Source: an uncultured Lachnospiraceae bacterium (GTDB lineage: Bacteria > Bacillota > Clostridia > Lachnospirales > Lachnospiraceae). From it: 64,000 bases of DNA. The stretch lies in assembly GCA_934351255.1 (NCBI GenBank), contig CAKRJH010000007.1, forward strand, positions 1-64,000, given 5' to 3'. Made by a program: the position numbers and the translations under genes. Position 1 is the stretch's first letter. Each line of letters begins with the position of its first letter. Positions 18,248 to 27,507 of this stretch are shown one piece after another. The notes beneath the pieces are model-generated. The model was not told the DNA's origin. It was given only the letters and a program-made list of their open reading frames with translations, and made no database searches.

Positions 18248-18589
18248 ATGACGACGAGGAAGAGAAAGAAACGGGCCGATGACGGTCTGCGTTTGACTGA
18301 TAAGCATCATCCGGTCTTCGGAGTGATCTCTACGATCCTGGCGGTGGTATCGCTGGTGATCTTTGTGGTGATATGTCTGGTCGTGGGGCAGAGCCATACG
18401 ACTGCGGACTTTGCACTCGCTGTAGCAGGGCTGATGTGTTTTGTGATCAGTATCTGCGGGTTTCTGATCGCGTGGCTGAGTCTGCGGGAGGAAAATATAC
18501 GTCCGCTGTTTCCGACGATCGGAGCGGTGGGCAATGGACTGCTTCTGGTGGCGTACCTGCTGTTGTATGTGTGGGGAACCATTCTTTAA
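18248..18589 (+). CDS. Small membrane protein of unknown function (DUF6142-like)
   Basis: A 113-residue protein with a basic N-terminus (TTRKRKKR) and three predicted membrane helices (about 24-48, 54-75, 87-110). The layout resembles short Clostridia membrane proteins grouped as DUF6142, which is a recollection of the family and not a search result. It lies 25 bases after the VanZ-like gene, suggesting one transcript. No catalytic or binding motif is visible. Confidence 0.6.
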   Translation: MTTRKRKKRADDGLRLTDKHHPVFGVISTILAVVSLVIFVVICLVVGQSHTTADFALAVAGLMCFVISICGFLIAWLSLREENIRPLFPTIGAVGNGLLLVAYLLLYVWGTIL

Positions 18590-18693
18590 GTCGTGCAAAT
18601 CGAAAAGTTTTCTAAACTATGGCTTCGTTGGCTTTACAGCCCGGGGCCATTTCGTTAACATAAAAGAAATGTCATATGGAAAGGAAGAATGTG

Positions 18694-19482
18694 ATGTCAA
18701 AGATATCATCAGAAGGTAATGAGCCAAAGACTACTCTGGAGGATGACGCCCTCATCTACCAGATGTTGAAGGAAGAGGACGAGCAGAGTACCTCGCAGAC
18801 CTTTAAGAATCTGTCCTGGAAAGGCAAAGTACAGTTTTTCAAGGACTACTATCTCAAGACTGTCGTTGCGGTAGTCATTTTTGCGATTCTGGTGGGCATT
18901 GTGGCCAGAGATGTCTGGTTCCGACCACAGAATATTCTCTATGTGGCAGTGACGGACGACAAGTTTGACGAGCAGCAGATTGAGAAACTGCAGGATGCGG
19001 TACAGACTTATCTGGCAGTGAACCCGAAAAAGTACGTGGTGCGTATCGTGACCAGTTATACCACTGAGAATGCGCAGTCTGACCAGCAGCTACAGACCTA
19101 TCTCTACGCCGGTTCTGTGGATGTGATCATTTCTCCGAAGAAGCAGTTTGTATACTGGGCGAAGGGCGGATATTTTTATGCGCCGGACAACACCCCGGAA
19201 CTGTCATTTTACAATGATTATCCGGAAGACGAGAAGGCATATTCCAATGTCAAGGACGGAGCGGCTGTACGTCACGAAAAGGAAGTCGATGAGACACAGT
19301 ACAACTTTGGCGTCAGTCTGAAACATTCGGAGAAGTTTAAGAACCTGAAGGGAACCAGTGAGGATTCCTATATTGGCGTGGTCAATTCCACCAAGCATAT
19401 GGATGAGGCGGTTGCCTTCCTGCAGTTTATGTTAGACAATAATATTCATGCGGGAGATGTTTCTCCAGAATTTGGAAACTGA
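18694..19482 (+). CDS. Membrane-anchored protein of unknown function
   Basis: A 262-residue protein with an acidic cytoplasmic N-terminus of about 50 residues, one membrane helix (about 54-71) and an extracellular domain of about 190 residues. The ATG at 18694 follows AAGGAAG at 18681-18687. The extracellular part is soluble and rich in Tyr, Asp and Lys, and I recognise no domain. The stretch near residues 100-150 resembles a solute-binding fold only vaguely and I do not claim it. It follows two other small membrane genes and precedes the ammonium transporter promoter. Confidence 0.7.
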   Translation: MSKISSEGNEPKTTLEDDALIYQMLKEEDEQSTSQTFKNLSWKGKVQFFKDYYLKTVVAVVIFAILVGIVARDVWFRPQNILYVAVTDDKFDEQQIEKLQDAVQTYLAVNPKKYVVRIVTSYTTENAQSDQQLQTYLYAGSVDVIISPKKQFVYWAKGGYFYAPDNTPELSFYNDYPEDEKAYSNVKDGAAVRHEKEVDETQYNFGVSLKHSEKFKNLKGTSEDSYIGVVNSTKHMDEAVAFLQFMLDNNIHAGDVSPEFGN

Positions 19483-19589
19483 TTGCCCCGGACTACGCCA
19501 AAATACTTTGGAAAATTTTGGCAATACCTCTCAAAATGAGGTGAATCAACCAGCAGACTTAAAATAATTAGAAGATAGTGGGCCGGTGG

Positions 19590-19617
19590 TTGACACTACT
19601 TAACTTTTGTATATAAT
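19590..19617 (+). promoter_or_regulatory. Strong promoter in front of the ammonium transporter
   Basis: Consensus TTGACA (19590-19595) and TATAAT (19612-19617) with a 16-base spacer. It is the best sigma-A promoter match in the window. Confidence 0.8.
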
Positions 19618-19632
19618 AGGTTTCATGACAAA

Positions 19633-19671
19633 GGCGTCACGAAGAAGTAAACTCTTCGTGGCGCCATTTTT
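19633..19671 (+). terminator. Hairpin with T run in the amt leader (terminator or attenuator)
   Basis: GGCGTCACGAAGA (19633-19645) pairs with TCTTCGTGGCGCC (19653-19665) around a 7-base loop, followed by ATTTTTTG. The hairpin starts only about 10 bases after the expected transcription start. A second weaker stem, TTGTCCCGC with GCAGGGCAA, follows at about 19674-19703. The arrangement would suit an attenuated leader for the transporter, but the hairpin could also simply end the upstream operon. Confidence 0.7.
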
Positions 19672-19768
19672 TGTTTGTCCCGCGAAGCGCGTTTTGCAGG
19701 GCAAGACAGTCAATGTGTATCGATACAAGAAAATGAAATGAAATGGAATAGTAAAGGAGGACGAGAGT

Positions 19769-21580
19769 ATGTCAAATGAAGTAATTCAGTATGTAAACGA
19801 CAATCTTTATGGCGTCTGGTTCCTGATCGGTGCTGCACTGGTATTCTGGATGCAGGCTGGTTTCGCCATGGTGGAGGCTGGTTTTACCAGGGCGAAAAAT
19901 GCAGGCAACATTATTATGAAGAACCTCATGGATTTCTGTATTGGTACCGTGATGTTTATGCTGATCGGTGCATCACTCCTGATGGGAGAGGATGTCCTTG
20001 GATTTATCGGAAAACCGGGTTTTGATCTGTTTACCGCCTACAGCAGCGTGGCAGATGGAACAGCACAGTTTTCAGTATCCAGTTTTGTATTTAACCTTGT
20101 GTTCTGTGCGACCACGGCAACCATCGTATCCGGTGCCATGGCAGAGAGAACCAAGTTCTTATCTTATTGTGTATACTCCGGAATCATCTCAGCATTGATC
20201 TATCCGGTAGAAGCACATTGGATCTGGGGTGGCGGCTGGTTAGCAAGCCTTGGATTCCATGACTATGCAGGATCCTGTGCGATCCACATGGTCGGCGGTA
20301 TCTGCGCACTGATCGGTGCAGCAATGCTTGGACCTCGTATCGGAAAGTTTTCCAAGAGAACCGGAAAGCCTCATGCGATTCCGGGTCACAACCTGGCGAT
20401 CGGTGCACTCGGTGTGTTCATCCTCTGGCTTGGCTGGTACGGATTCAACGGTGCAGCAGCTACAGATCTTCCGACACTGGGTTCCGTATTCCTGACAACA
20501 ACAGTTTCACCGGCGATCGCAACCGTAGTTTGTATGATCTTTACCTGGATCAAATATGGTAAGCCGGATGTATCCATGTGTCTGAATGCATCACTGGCCG
20601 GCCTGGTTGCCATCACAGCCCCTTGTGATGTCACAGATGCTCTCGGTGCAAGCGTGATCGGTACTGTAGCCGGACTTCTGGTAGTCTTTGGAGTATGGCT
20701 GTTGGATTATGTATTAAAGATTGATGATCCTGTTGGTGCCGTAGCAGTACATATGATGAACGGTATCTGGGGAACAATCGCAACCGGTTTATTTGCAACT
20801 TCATCTGCTCCTGGTTTCAAGGTGGCACTCGAAGGTGGTACGATCAAGGGCGAAGGCCTGTTCTATGGCGGTGGATTTTCACAGCTTGGTCTGCAGCTTC
20901 TAGGTGTGATCAGTGTAGGTGCCTGGGCGGCAGTTACGATCGTGATCGCGTTCCTGATCATCAAGGCAATCTTTGGTCTGAGAGTAACTGAGGAGGAAGA
21001 GTTAAAGGGTCTGGATGCAACAGAGCATGGTCTTACTTCAGCATACGCAGACTTCATGCCAGCCGGCAACATGTTCTACTCAGCAGGTACCATGCCGGTA
21101 CCAAAGAGTGGTATCATTCCTCTGACAACGACAAGCAAGAAGACAGATGGTACCCAGAAGAATGTGGTCGCAGCCCCTCCGGTGGCAGCGGCAAAGAAGG
21201 TGGTCAAGGCAGGAGATACCACCGACAAGCTCAGCAAGGTATCTATCATCTGTCAGCAGAATAAATTTGACGAACTCAAGGAAGCACTCAATGCCATCGA
21301 TGTCAATGGTATTACAGTGACCCAGGTTATGGGTTGTGGTTCCCAGAGAGGTATTAGTACCAAGTACCGTGGTGCTGAGCTGAATGTTATGCTCGTACCT
21401 AAGGTTAAGGTGGAAGTCATCGTCAGCGCCGTTCCGGTAGAGAAGGTGGTAGAGACCGCGAAGAGTGTTCTGTATACCGGCAATATCGGTGATGGTAAGA
21501 TCTTCGTATACGATGTGGAAAATGTCGTAAGAGTGCGTACCGGAGAGGAAGGATTTGACGCATTGCAGGATGCGCAGTAA
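19769..21580 (+). CDS. amtB: Ammonium transporter fused to a PII nitrogen regulatory domain
   Basis: A 603-residue fusion. Residues 1-430 form an Amt/MEP channel with 11 helices; the twin pore histidines are visible as His150 in VEAHWIWGGG and His328 in VAVHMMNGIWGT. After a linker, residues 486-603 form a complete PII (GlnB/GlnK) domain with QRGISTKYRGAEL in the T-loop, Tyr533 at the position uridylylated in enteric PII, and the nucleotide-binding GNIGDGKIFVYDVENVVRVRTGE. In most bacteria the PII partner is a separate protein that plugs the channel when nitrogen is plentiful; here it is tethered. Whether the Tyr is modified is unknown. It is probably nitrogen-regulated through its leader. 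Confidence 0.95.
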   Translation: MSNEVIQYVNDNLYGVWFLIGAALVFWMQAGFAMVEAGFTRAKNAGNIIMKNLMDFCIGTVMFMLIGASLLMGEDVLGFIGKPGFDLFTAYSSVADGTAQFSVSSFVFNLVFCATTATIVSGAMAERTKFLSYCVYSGIISALIYPVEAHWIWGGGWLASLGFHDYAGSCAIHMVGGICALIGAAMLGPRIGKFSKRTGKPHAIPGHNLAIGALGVFILWLGWYGFNGAAATDLPTLGSVFLTTTVSPAIATVVCMIFTWIKYGKPDVSMCLNASLAGLVAITAPCDVTDALGASVIGTVAGLLVVFGVWLLDYVLKIDDPVGAVAVHMMNGIWGTIATGLFATSSAPGFKVALEGGTIKGEGLFYGGGFSQLGLQLLGVISVGAWAAVTIVIAFLIIKAIFGLRVTEEEELKGLDATEHGLTSAYADFMPAGNMFYSAGTMPVPKSGIIPLTTTSKKTDGTQKNVVAAPPVAAAKKVVKAGDTTDKLSKVSIICQQNKFDELKEALNAIDVNGITVTQVMGCGSQRGISTKYRGAELNVMLVPKVKVEVIVSAVPVEKVVETAKSVLYTGNIGDGKIFVYDVENVVRVRTGEEGFDALQDAQ

Positions 21581-21627
21581 GAGATCCTCTGAACATACAT
21601 AAAACCCATTATTTAGTATCTATCTGA

Positions 21628-21664
21628 AAAGGCCGCCGGGCAGTGATTGTCCGGCGGCCTTTCG
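21628..21664 (+). terminator. Terminator after amtB
   Basis: AAAGGCCGCCGGGCA (21628-21642) pairs with TGTCCGGCGGCCTTT (21648-21662), a very stable 15-pair stem with one G-U pair. The flanking A and T runs make it usable from both strands, which suits the convergent adenine deaminase gene. Confidence 0.85.
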
Positions 21665-21716
21665 CTGTGCACGGGATTGGCAGATAAAAGCGCGTGTTGT
21701 ATCAGTAAATGATTTA

Positions 21717-23420
21717 TTAAATGATCTCAAATTTATCGACATCCACGACACCCAGAGTGGTGAGTTTCAGCGTCGGGATGACCGGCAGGCTCGTAAACGA
21801 TAATGTCATAAACGGATCAATGTCCGGGTTGACACCGAGTCCGTATGCTGCCTCATGGATCTGGTGGAGCTTTTCTTTGGCGATGGCCGCACATTCGGTG
21901 CTCATCAGACCTGCGACAGGAAGTTCATAGGTGGCAAGAACCTTGCCGTGGTTCACGACAACCATGCCTCCCTGGCAACGGTCGATCGCCTGTACTGCTG
22001 TCAGGATATCGTCATCATTGGTTCCCACCACAATGACATTGTGGGAATCGTGGGCAACGCTGGTGGCGATGGCTCCCTCTTTGAGGCCGTATCCCTTCAG
22101 GAAGCAGACACCGATATGTCCGGTCTGTTTATGGCGTTCCAGAACACACATCTTGAGGATATCCTGAGATATGTCTGTCGCGGAGGCGAAGCCCTCGTCG
22201 GTGGTGATGAGCTGTCCCGGAATCAGACCGATCACTTTTTCAGGGGTACGTTTCAGTGCGAAATCTGCCGTGGTAAGTTCTCCCAGATGAACGGTTCCGG
22301 TGACCTTGTCAAACAGGGACTTATAAGAAGAGGTCGATGGAGTGCCGCAGTGCTGATCCAGATACTCCGGAGTCATCAGGATACCGGATTTGTATACGCT
22401 GTGGATCGCAACCGTATGTGGATCATCGAGTACGACAAGATCGGCCAGGTAGCTCGGTGCGATCGCACCATGACCGGTGAGTCCGAAATAGGATGCGGTG
22501 TGGAAGCTGGCCATGGAATAGGCGGTTGCTTCGTCCGTTCCGGCGGCAATGGCCTCGCGCAGGATGTAATCAATGTATCCGGAATCCATCATGTCATCGA
22601 TGTGGCGGTCGTCCGTGCAGAACATGCAGCGGGTGGCATACGGCTCTTTGCATAGAGGCAGAAGTGCCCGGAGATTCTTGCTGGCAGTGCCCTCGCGGAT
22701 CATGATCCACTGTCCGGCGCGGAGCTTCTCGACAGCCTCTTTTACAGTGGTGCATTCATGATCGGAATAGATGCCGGCTCCGACATAGGCCTGCAGGCTG
22801 TTTCCGGATAATCCGGGAGCGTGTCCGTCAATGATCTTTCCGGCCTCGAGAGTGCTATAGGTCTTGGCGATGGTCTCGGGATCCCGGTAGATCACACCGG
22901 GCGCATTCATCATCTCTGCCAGTCCGAGAATGCGGGGATGTTGCAGGTAGCGCGCAGTCGTTTCGGAATCAATGACGGCGCCGCTCTCATCAAACGGGCA
23001 GGACGGAACACAGGATGGCATCATAAAGAATACATCCAGAGGAAGATCTGCGGTGGATTCCAGCATGAAGTCCACGCCATCAGTACCGCAGACATTGGTG
23101 ATCTCATGGGGATCGGTCACAACACAGGTGGTTCCGTGGGTCAGCGCTTCTCTGGCAAAGACCGCGGGAGTGACCGTGGTGGACTCCAGATGGATGTGGC
23201 CGTCCAGAAATCCGGGGACGACTGTTTTTCCGGACAGATCGACTTCCTGCCGGCCCTGATAGGTTCCGATCCCGGCAATCCTGCCCTGCGAGATGGCGAT
23301 GTCACCCTGCAGAAATTCACCGGTAAATACATTGAGATAGCGGGCATGCTTCAGGACAAGATCGGCCGGCTCACTGCCCATGGAGACTGTAATCTGCTGC
23401 GAATAATGATCCATATTCAT
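21717..23420 (-). CDS. ade: Adenine deaminase
   Basis: Converts adenine to hypoxanthine and ammonia for purine salvage. It is an amidohydrolase of 567 residues with the metal-binding motif GFLDGHIHLEST, then THGTTCVVTDPHEI, GLAEMMNAPGV, IDGHAPGLSG, IREGTASKN and FCTDDRHIDD, all typical of the ade family. I chose the ATG at 23420 because AAAGGAG lies just upstream; the frame stays open for 15 more codons without a good start. It is transcribed towards amtB and released ammonia may link the two, though that is only an inference from position. Confidence 0.94.
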   Translation of the reverse strand: MNMDHYSQQITVSMGSEPADLVLKHARYLNVFTGEFLQGDIAISQGRIAGIGTYQGRQEVDLSGKTVVPGFLDGHIHLESTTVTPAVFAREALTHGTTCVVTDPHEITNVCGTDGVDFMLESTADLPLDVFFMMPSCVPSCPFDESGAVIDSETTARYLQHPRILGLAEMMNAPGVIYRDPETIAKTYSTLEAGKIIDGHAPGLSGNSLQAYVGAGIYSDHECTTVKEAVEKLRAGQWIMIREGTASKNLRALLPLCKEPYATRCMFCTDDRHIDDMMDSGYIDYILREAIAAGTDEATAYSMASFHTASYFGLTGHGAIAPSYLADLVVLDDPHTVAIHSVYKSGILMTPEYLDQHCGTPSTSSYKSLFDKVTGTVHLGELTTADFALKRTPEKVIGLIPGQLITTDEGFASATDISQDILKMCVLERHKQTGHIGVCFLKGYGLKEGAIATSVAHDSHNVIVVGTNDDDILTAVQAIDRCQGGMVVVNHGKVLATYELPVAGLMSTECAAIAKEKLHQIHEAAYGLGVNPDIDPFMTLSFTSLPVIPTLKLTTLGVVDVDKFEII

Positions 23421-23519
23421 GGTGATAATTCTCCTTTCAAAGACGTTCAATCTATATTGTATCAAGTTATCTTTTTACTCTGATATCATACCATGAATAG
23501 AGGAACTTTTGCGAGTGTT

Positions 23520-23548
23520 TTGCCGAATCGTCAGTAATCTGGTACAAT
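23520..23548 (+). promoter_or_regulatory. Promoter for the metallo-beta-lactamase gene
   Basis: TTGCCG (23520-23525), a 17-base spacer and TACAAT (23543-23548), 30 bases before the start codon. Confidence 0.6.
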
Positions 23549-23577
23549 TAAAATCAGAAAAAAGGGGGTTGGAATCT

Positions 23578-24666
23578 ATGAAACATGGAATCAAAAAGGG
23601 CATTGCCCTGCTTGTGATGCTTTGTGTGATCCTGGCGGGATGGTTTGCGGATATTCCGGGGATTTCCGGGGAAGATGCAGCTGCGGCAGTGCGGATGCAG
23701 GTTCATTTTCTGGATGTGGGACAGGGCAACAGTGTCCTGGTAAAGCAGGGGAGTCATTTTATGCTGTATGACGGAGGCGATGCAAAGGCTTCGTCCAAGG
23801 TGGTTTCCTATCTGAAAAAGCAGGGAGTGAAGAAGCTCGATTATGTGGTGGTCAGTCATTATGATGCGGATCACTTAAACGGTGTCATCGGTGCACTCCA
23901 TGTATTCGGAGTGAAGAAGGTGCTGGCGCCGGACTACACCACGGACAGTGCCGTGTACCGGTCGTTTCGGACTGTGATGAAGCAGAAGGGACTGACCAGT
24001 GTGCATCCGCGTGTCGGGAAGAAGTATCGCCTGGGAAAGGCATCATTTACCATTCTGGCACCAGGGTCAAAGTCGTATACGGATGAAAACAATTACTCCG
24101 TCGCCATGCGGCTGGTCTGCGGGTCTGCCAGCTTTATGATGACCGGAGATGCAGAGGCTCAGAGTGAATATGAGATGATGGAGAGTGGTCAGAAACTGCG
24201 CAGTGATGTATATCTGTGTGGCCATCATGGCAGCTCATCATCCAGTACCCAGGGATTTTTGAAGGCGGTTCGCCCAAAGTATGCAGTGATCAGCTGTGGT
24301 AAGGGCAATTCGTACGGGCATCCCACCGCGCAGACCATGTCGCGGTTAAAGTCGCTTGGATGCAATGTGTACCGGACCGATGAACAGGGAGACATTGTGG
24401 CATCTTCCGATGGCAGAACGATCCGGTTCAACCACAAGCCAAGTACCACCTGGGCGGACGGAAGTGGACACAAGGCTACGCCGGCACCGGATCAGGGTTC
24501 GCCGTCCGGGGCTGTGGAGACGAGTTATATTGGCAATAAAAACAGCCGGGTATTTCACCGGCCGAGCTGCAGGAATCTGCCATTCAAGAAAAACCAGGTC
24601 ATTTTCAAGACCAGGGATGCGGCAGTAAACGCGGGATACAGAGCCTGTGGCAACTGTAATCCCTGA
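23578..24666 (+). CDS. Secreted ComEC/Rec2-like metallo-beta-lactamase with C-terminal Ada-type zinc domain
   Basis: A 362-residue exported protein. It has a signal peptide or anchor (about 1-27) and then the ComEC C-terminal type metallo-beta-lactamase fold: FLDVGQGNS, YDGGD, the metal motif HYDADH (residues 94-99), MTGDAE and GHHGSSSS. After a Pro/Gly linker, a 45-residue tail with FHRPSCRNLP and ACGNCNP matches the small Ada-like metal-binding domain seen on secreted nucleases. The ComEC membrane channel is absent, so it is a stand-alone extracellular hydrolase, probably acting on DNA or nucleotides. The start at 23578 follows AAGGGGG. Confidence 0.87.
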   Translation: MKHGIKKGIALLVMLCVILAGWFADIPGISGEDAAAAVRMQVHFLDVGQGNSVLVKQGSHFMLYDGGDAKASSKVVSYLKKQGVKKLDYVVVSHYDADHLNGVIGALHVFGVKKVLAPDYTTDSAVYRSFRTVMKQKGLTSVHPRVGKKYRLGKASFTILAPGSKSYTDENNYSVAMRLVCGSASFMMTGDAEAQSEYEMMESGQKLRSDVYLCGHHGSSSSSTQGFLKAVRPKYAVISCGKGNSYGHPTAQTMSRLKSLGCNVYRTDEQGDIVASSDGRTIRFNHKPSTTWADGSGHKATPAPDQGSPSGAVETSYIGNKNSRVFHRPSCRNLPFKKNQVIFKTRDAAVNAGYRACGNCNP

Positions 24667-24681
24667 GATGCGATGGAATGA

Positions 24682-25560
24682 TCATGAGTATGGGGTACAA
24701 AACCAGAAATAATTTACATCGGTATGTGCCGTATACACAAAATATAATTGCAGGGAATCTGACACCTGATTGCCGGACTTGGTGTTAAGTTTTGGCGAGA
24801 GGGTGTCATAGTCTTTTATAGAGGGATCTCCCACGGCAAGTACACCGAAACTGTCCAGGTTATCAAGAGAGTGGAGCGAAAAATAGGAGTCGATGACCGG
24901 GTAGGTCGTCAGTGTTTTTGCCTGCACATTCTGCAGAAAGTAGCATCCGTTTTCTTTTGCATAAACCTGTTTGAAGTATTGACCGATGTTGTAAGCCCAC
25001 TTCTGACGTCTGCGGACTGAGCTGTTGTAAAAAGAGGAGACATTGTTGCGGATCGCCAGCAGAGTGCCATTTTCGCTGAGGATCAGCTCATGGGTCTCCT
25101 GGCTGTCGTATCGCTTGAAGGTGATGTCCCAGAAATAGGCCGTGTAGGTATGGAAACTGGTATCGGTACACTGGTAGCAGACGGCATCCCAGGAATACCA
25201 GTTCTCAAATTTGGAGGAAAAGGTATACTGATAGCATCCGGCATCATAGAAGCGCTGGATAGCCCGTCTGGCCATCGATACCGCATCGACACCGGACAGG
25301 CCGACAGTCTCGGGATCGACCTGTTTGCAGGAACTTTTCCAGACACCGGAGATCAGCTTGATGCGGTCATATTCCGACAGGGTCTCAGATTCCTTTTTGG
25401 CGAGAAGAGACTGGGAGTCGGTATTCTGGCGCACGGCCTGGGGCTTATTCATATTGCGCTCAAAGATCCGCGGCAGTGACCATATCGGGAAGATGGCAGA
25501 GCCACACAGGATCGCTGCAAACAGGAGCAGCAGGGGAAGATATTTTTTCTTTTTTTTCAT
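24682..25560 (-). CDS. Membrane-anchored extracellular protein of unknown function
   Basis: A 292-residue protein with a lysine-rich N-terminus (MKKKKKYLP) and one membrane helix or signal peptide (about 7-27). The remainder is predicted outside the cell and is rich in Tyr, Ser and Asp. AAAGGATGG precedes the ATG. No known motif was recognised. It is divergent from the tandem lipoproteins and shares their upstream region, which holds the GATGCA repeats, so it may be regulated with them. A role at the cell envelope is an inference from topology only. Confidence 0.75.
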   Translation of the reverse strand: MKKKKKYLPLLLLFAAILCGSAIFPIWSLPRIFERNMNKPQAVRQNTDSQSLLAKKESETLSEYDRIKLISGVWKSSCKQVDPETVGLSGVDAVSMARRAIQRFYDAGCYQYTFSSKFENWYSWDAVCYQCTDTSFHTYTAYFWDITFKRYDSQETHELILSENGTLLAIRNNVSSFYNSSVRRRQKWAYNIGQYFKQVYAKENGCYFLQNVQAKTLTTYPVIDSYFSLHSLDNLDSFGVLAVGDPSIKDYDTLSPKLNTKSGNQVSDSLQLYFVYTAHTDVNYFWFCTPYS

Positions 25561-25632
25561 AGTGTGACACCATCCTTTTTCCAGTGATTACTTCTATCAT
25601 ATCATACATTTTTGTGGGACAGATATTTTTTT

Positions 25633-25671
25633 GATGCATCCGGGATGCAAATAGTATGCTTTTTTGATGCA
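25633..25671. promoter_or_regulatory. GATGCA direct repeats, candidate response-regulator site
   Basis: GATGCA occurs at 25633-25638, 25644-25649 and 25666-25671. The offsets of 11 and 22 bases are whole helical turns, as for OmpR-type regulators. A perfect palindrome, TGCATCCGGGATGCA (25635-25649), lies in the spacer of a possible promoter (TTGATG 25631-25636, 18 bases, TATGCT 25655-25660). The rest of the 257-base gap between the divergent genes shows nothing else I can support. Confidence 0.45.
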
Positions 25672-25817
25672 ACTGTGGGGTAAGGTAGTAGAGGGAATGA
25701 TACTTATCAGTAAGGAATTCGATGTAGAAGTGGATGCAAGAGACAACCTCCGTTCACAGAACAGGCAGCAGTAAATGGGGAATATGACGTTATGGGAAGC
25801 AAATGGAAGGAGACGTG

Positions 25818-27431
25818 ATGAAGATGAGCAGAAAGACTCTGAACAGACAGATGCTGGCAGTCATGTGCTGCGCAGCCCTGTGTCTGACGGGATGTGGGAA
25901 ATCCAAGGTATCCTATGAGGGAGGGAAAAAACAGTCCGAGACGACCAGCACTCCCGGGGGACAGGACACCAAGACCGGGAGTTCGACGCAGGATATCACG
26001 AAGTACCCGATCGCAAAGACTCTCGGAATCAGCCAGAACTGGTATGAGGACAGTGTGGACACTGTGAACTGTACGCAGAAGGTCAAAGCGCAGATCCACA
26101 TTCCGGATGTATCGGAACTGGGGACAGTGACAGTCAGAGAGCATTATCTGACCAAAGCAGAGAAAAAGCAGATCTGCGGGGAACTGTTTGATGAGGGCAG
26201 CGTTGAGGTTAATATAGCCCGGGTTCCGTCAAAGGAACTGTATCAGCATGAGGTGAGCCGCATGGAAGATATGAAATCCTACCGGTCTGAAGCGAGCCAG
26301 TCGGGAGACGATTACTGGGTGGACAATGAAGAGAAGCAGATCAATCTGGAACTTGCCAGAAAGAAGCGGCTGGCCGCCAGGGCAAAGAGAATGTCCCAGA
26401 TTTCCAGGGATCCGGGAGATTACCGTCAGGATGCCTATCTGGGAAAAGTCGGAGAAACGTACGGAACCATTACTTTTCAGAGCAATCCGAAGCGAAACAG
26501 AAATTCCTGGAGTTATCGGGTAATCGATGCCACGGGCTTTGTATCTCAGGGAGCCAATCCATCCAAAGACCTGAAAAAATCGTATATGGTCAAGATCAAC
26601 GGGAGAAAACTGTCCCAGGCGATAGACTGGCAGGCGTACCGGGACCAGACGGAGGATTCCCTGTTTTCGGATGAGTATCTGGAGTACGTAGATTCCATGA
26701 ATACCCTGGAAAATCAGTGCCAGATGAGTAAGGAAGAGGCGGTTGGCAAGGCACTCGCGCTTTGTGAGAAACTGGGACTGTCCCATATGACCACAACCGG
26801 TGTGTCATCCATGGTATTTTCGATTGCAGATCAGAAGGAGGACAGTGGTTACCGTCAGGAGAAAAACGGATATGTGATCACACTCGGTCATGAGATCGCG
26901 GGGGCTGCTTCCAGCAACCTTCTGTGGACCGATGGAAATTCGATCGAGGATAATCTCAGTGATTATCAGAAGGGCGGAGATTATCCGCTGGAGCAGGTCA
27001 AGGTATATCTTAACGATCATGGAATCGTGCAGGTGGATTGTCAGGGAATGATGGAAGAAATCTCGGCAGATTCGGTCCGGTCGGCCCTTTCCTTAAAACA
27101 GATCCAGGAGACACTGCGCAAGAATCTGTCCAAAGTCGATACCGACCGTGCCCATACGATGGACTGGACCAGTCTGTCGCTGGAGTATCAGTTGATCAAA
27201 GATTCCAGACAAAAGGATCAATATATGTATCTTCCGGTGTGGATCCTTTCTCATTCAGAATATCAGGGATACAGCGATGGGGAGTATCAGAACAGTGCAG
27301 ATCAGGCGATCTGTGTGAATGCGATCGATGGCAGTACGATCGATGTCCTGAAACAGGCATTGATGGAGACCACGGATTATTATGATTCGTATCAGGATAT
27401 GGCCAGTGGCGATATTACGAATCTGTATTGA
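25818..27431 (+). CDS. Lipoprotein of unknown function, tandem paralogue A (DUF6034-like)
   Basis: A 537-residue lipoprotein: signal peptide with lipobox LTGC and lipidated Cys26, a Ser/Thr/Gly-rich linker, then a large extracellular domain. It shares a clear block pattern with the next gene: GKSKVSYEGGKK, YEDSVD, ISRDPGDYRQDAYLGKVG, LYLPVWILS-type and NAIDGS motifs. The fold is unknown to me; from memory it resembles Clostridia lipoproteins classed as DUF6034. The ATG at 25818 follows GGAAGGAG. It lies just downstream of the GATGCA repeats and upstream of a two-component system, so a role in envelope sensing or export is plausible but unproven. Confidence 0.78.
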   Translation: MKMSRKTLNRQMLAVMCCAALCLTGCGKSKVSYEGGKKQSETTSTPGGQDTKTGSSTQDITKYPIAKTLGISQNWYEDSVDTVNCTQKVKAQIHIPDVSELGTVTVREHYLTKAEKKQICGELFDEGSVEVNIARVPSKELYQHEVSRMEDMKSYRSEASQSGDDYWVDNEEKQINLELARKKRLAARAKRMSQISRDPGDYRQDAYLGKVGETYGTITFQSNPKRNRNSWSYRVIDATGFVSQGANPSKDLKKSYMVKINGRKLSQAIDWQAYRDQTEDSLFSDEYLEYVDSMNTLENQCQMSKEEAVGKALALCEKLGLSHMTTTGVSSMVFSIADQKEDSGYRQEKNGYVITLGHEIAGAASSNLLWTDGNSIEDNLSDYQKGGDYPLEQVKVYLNDHGIVQVDCQGMMEEISADSVRSALSLKQIQETLRKNLSKVDTDRAHTMDWTSLSLEYQLIKDSRQKDQYMYLPVWILSHSEYQGYSDGEYQNSADQAICVNAIDGSTIDVLKQALMETTDYYDSYQDMASGDITNLY

Positions 27432-27507
27432 GACAATAGGATGAGGATGAGAAGTCTCAGAACATCAGAATGTATGAGTGGTAACGGAAAGTCTGGAGGG
27501 ATGCAGG

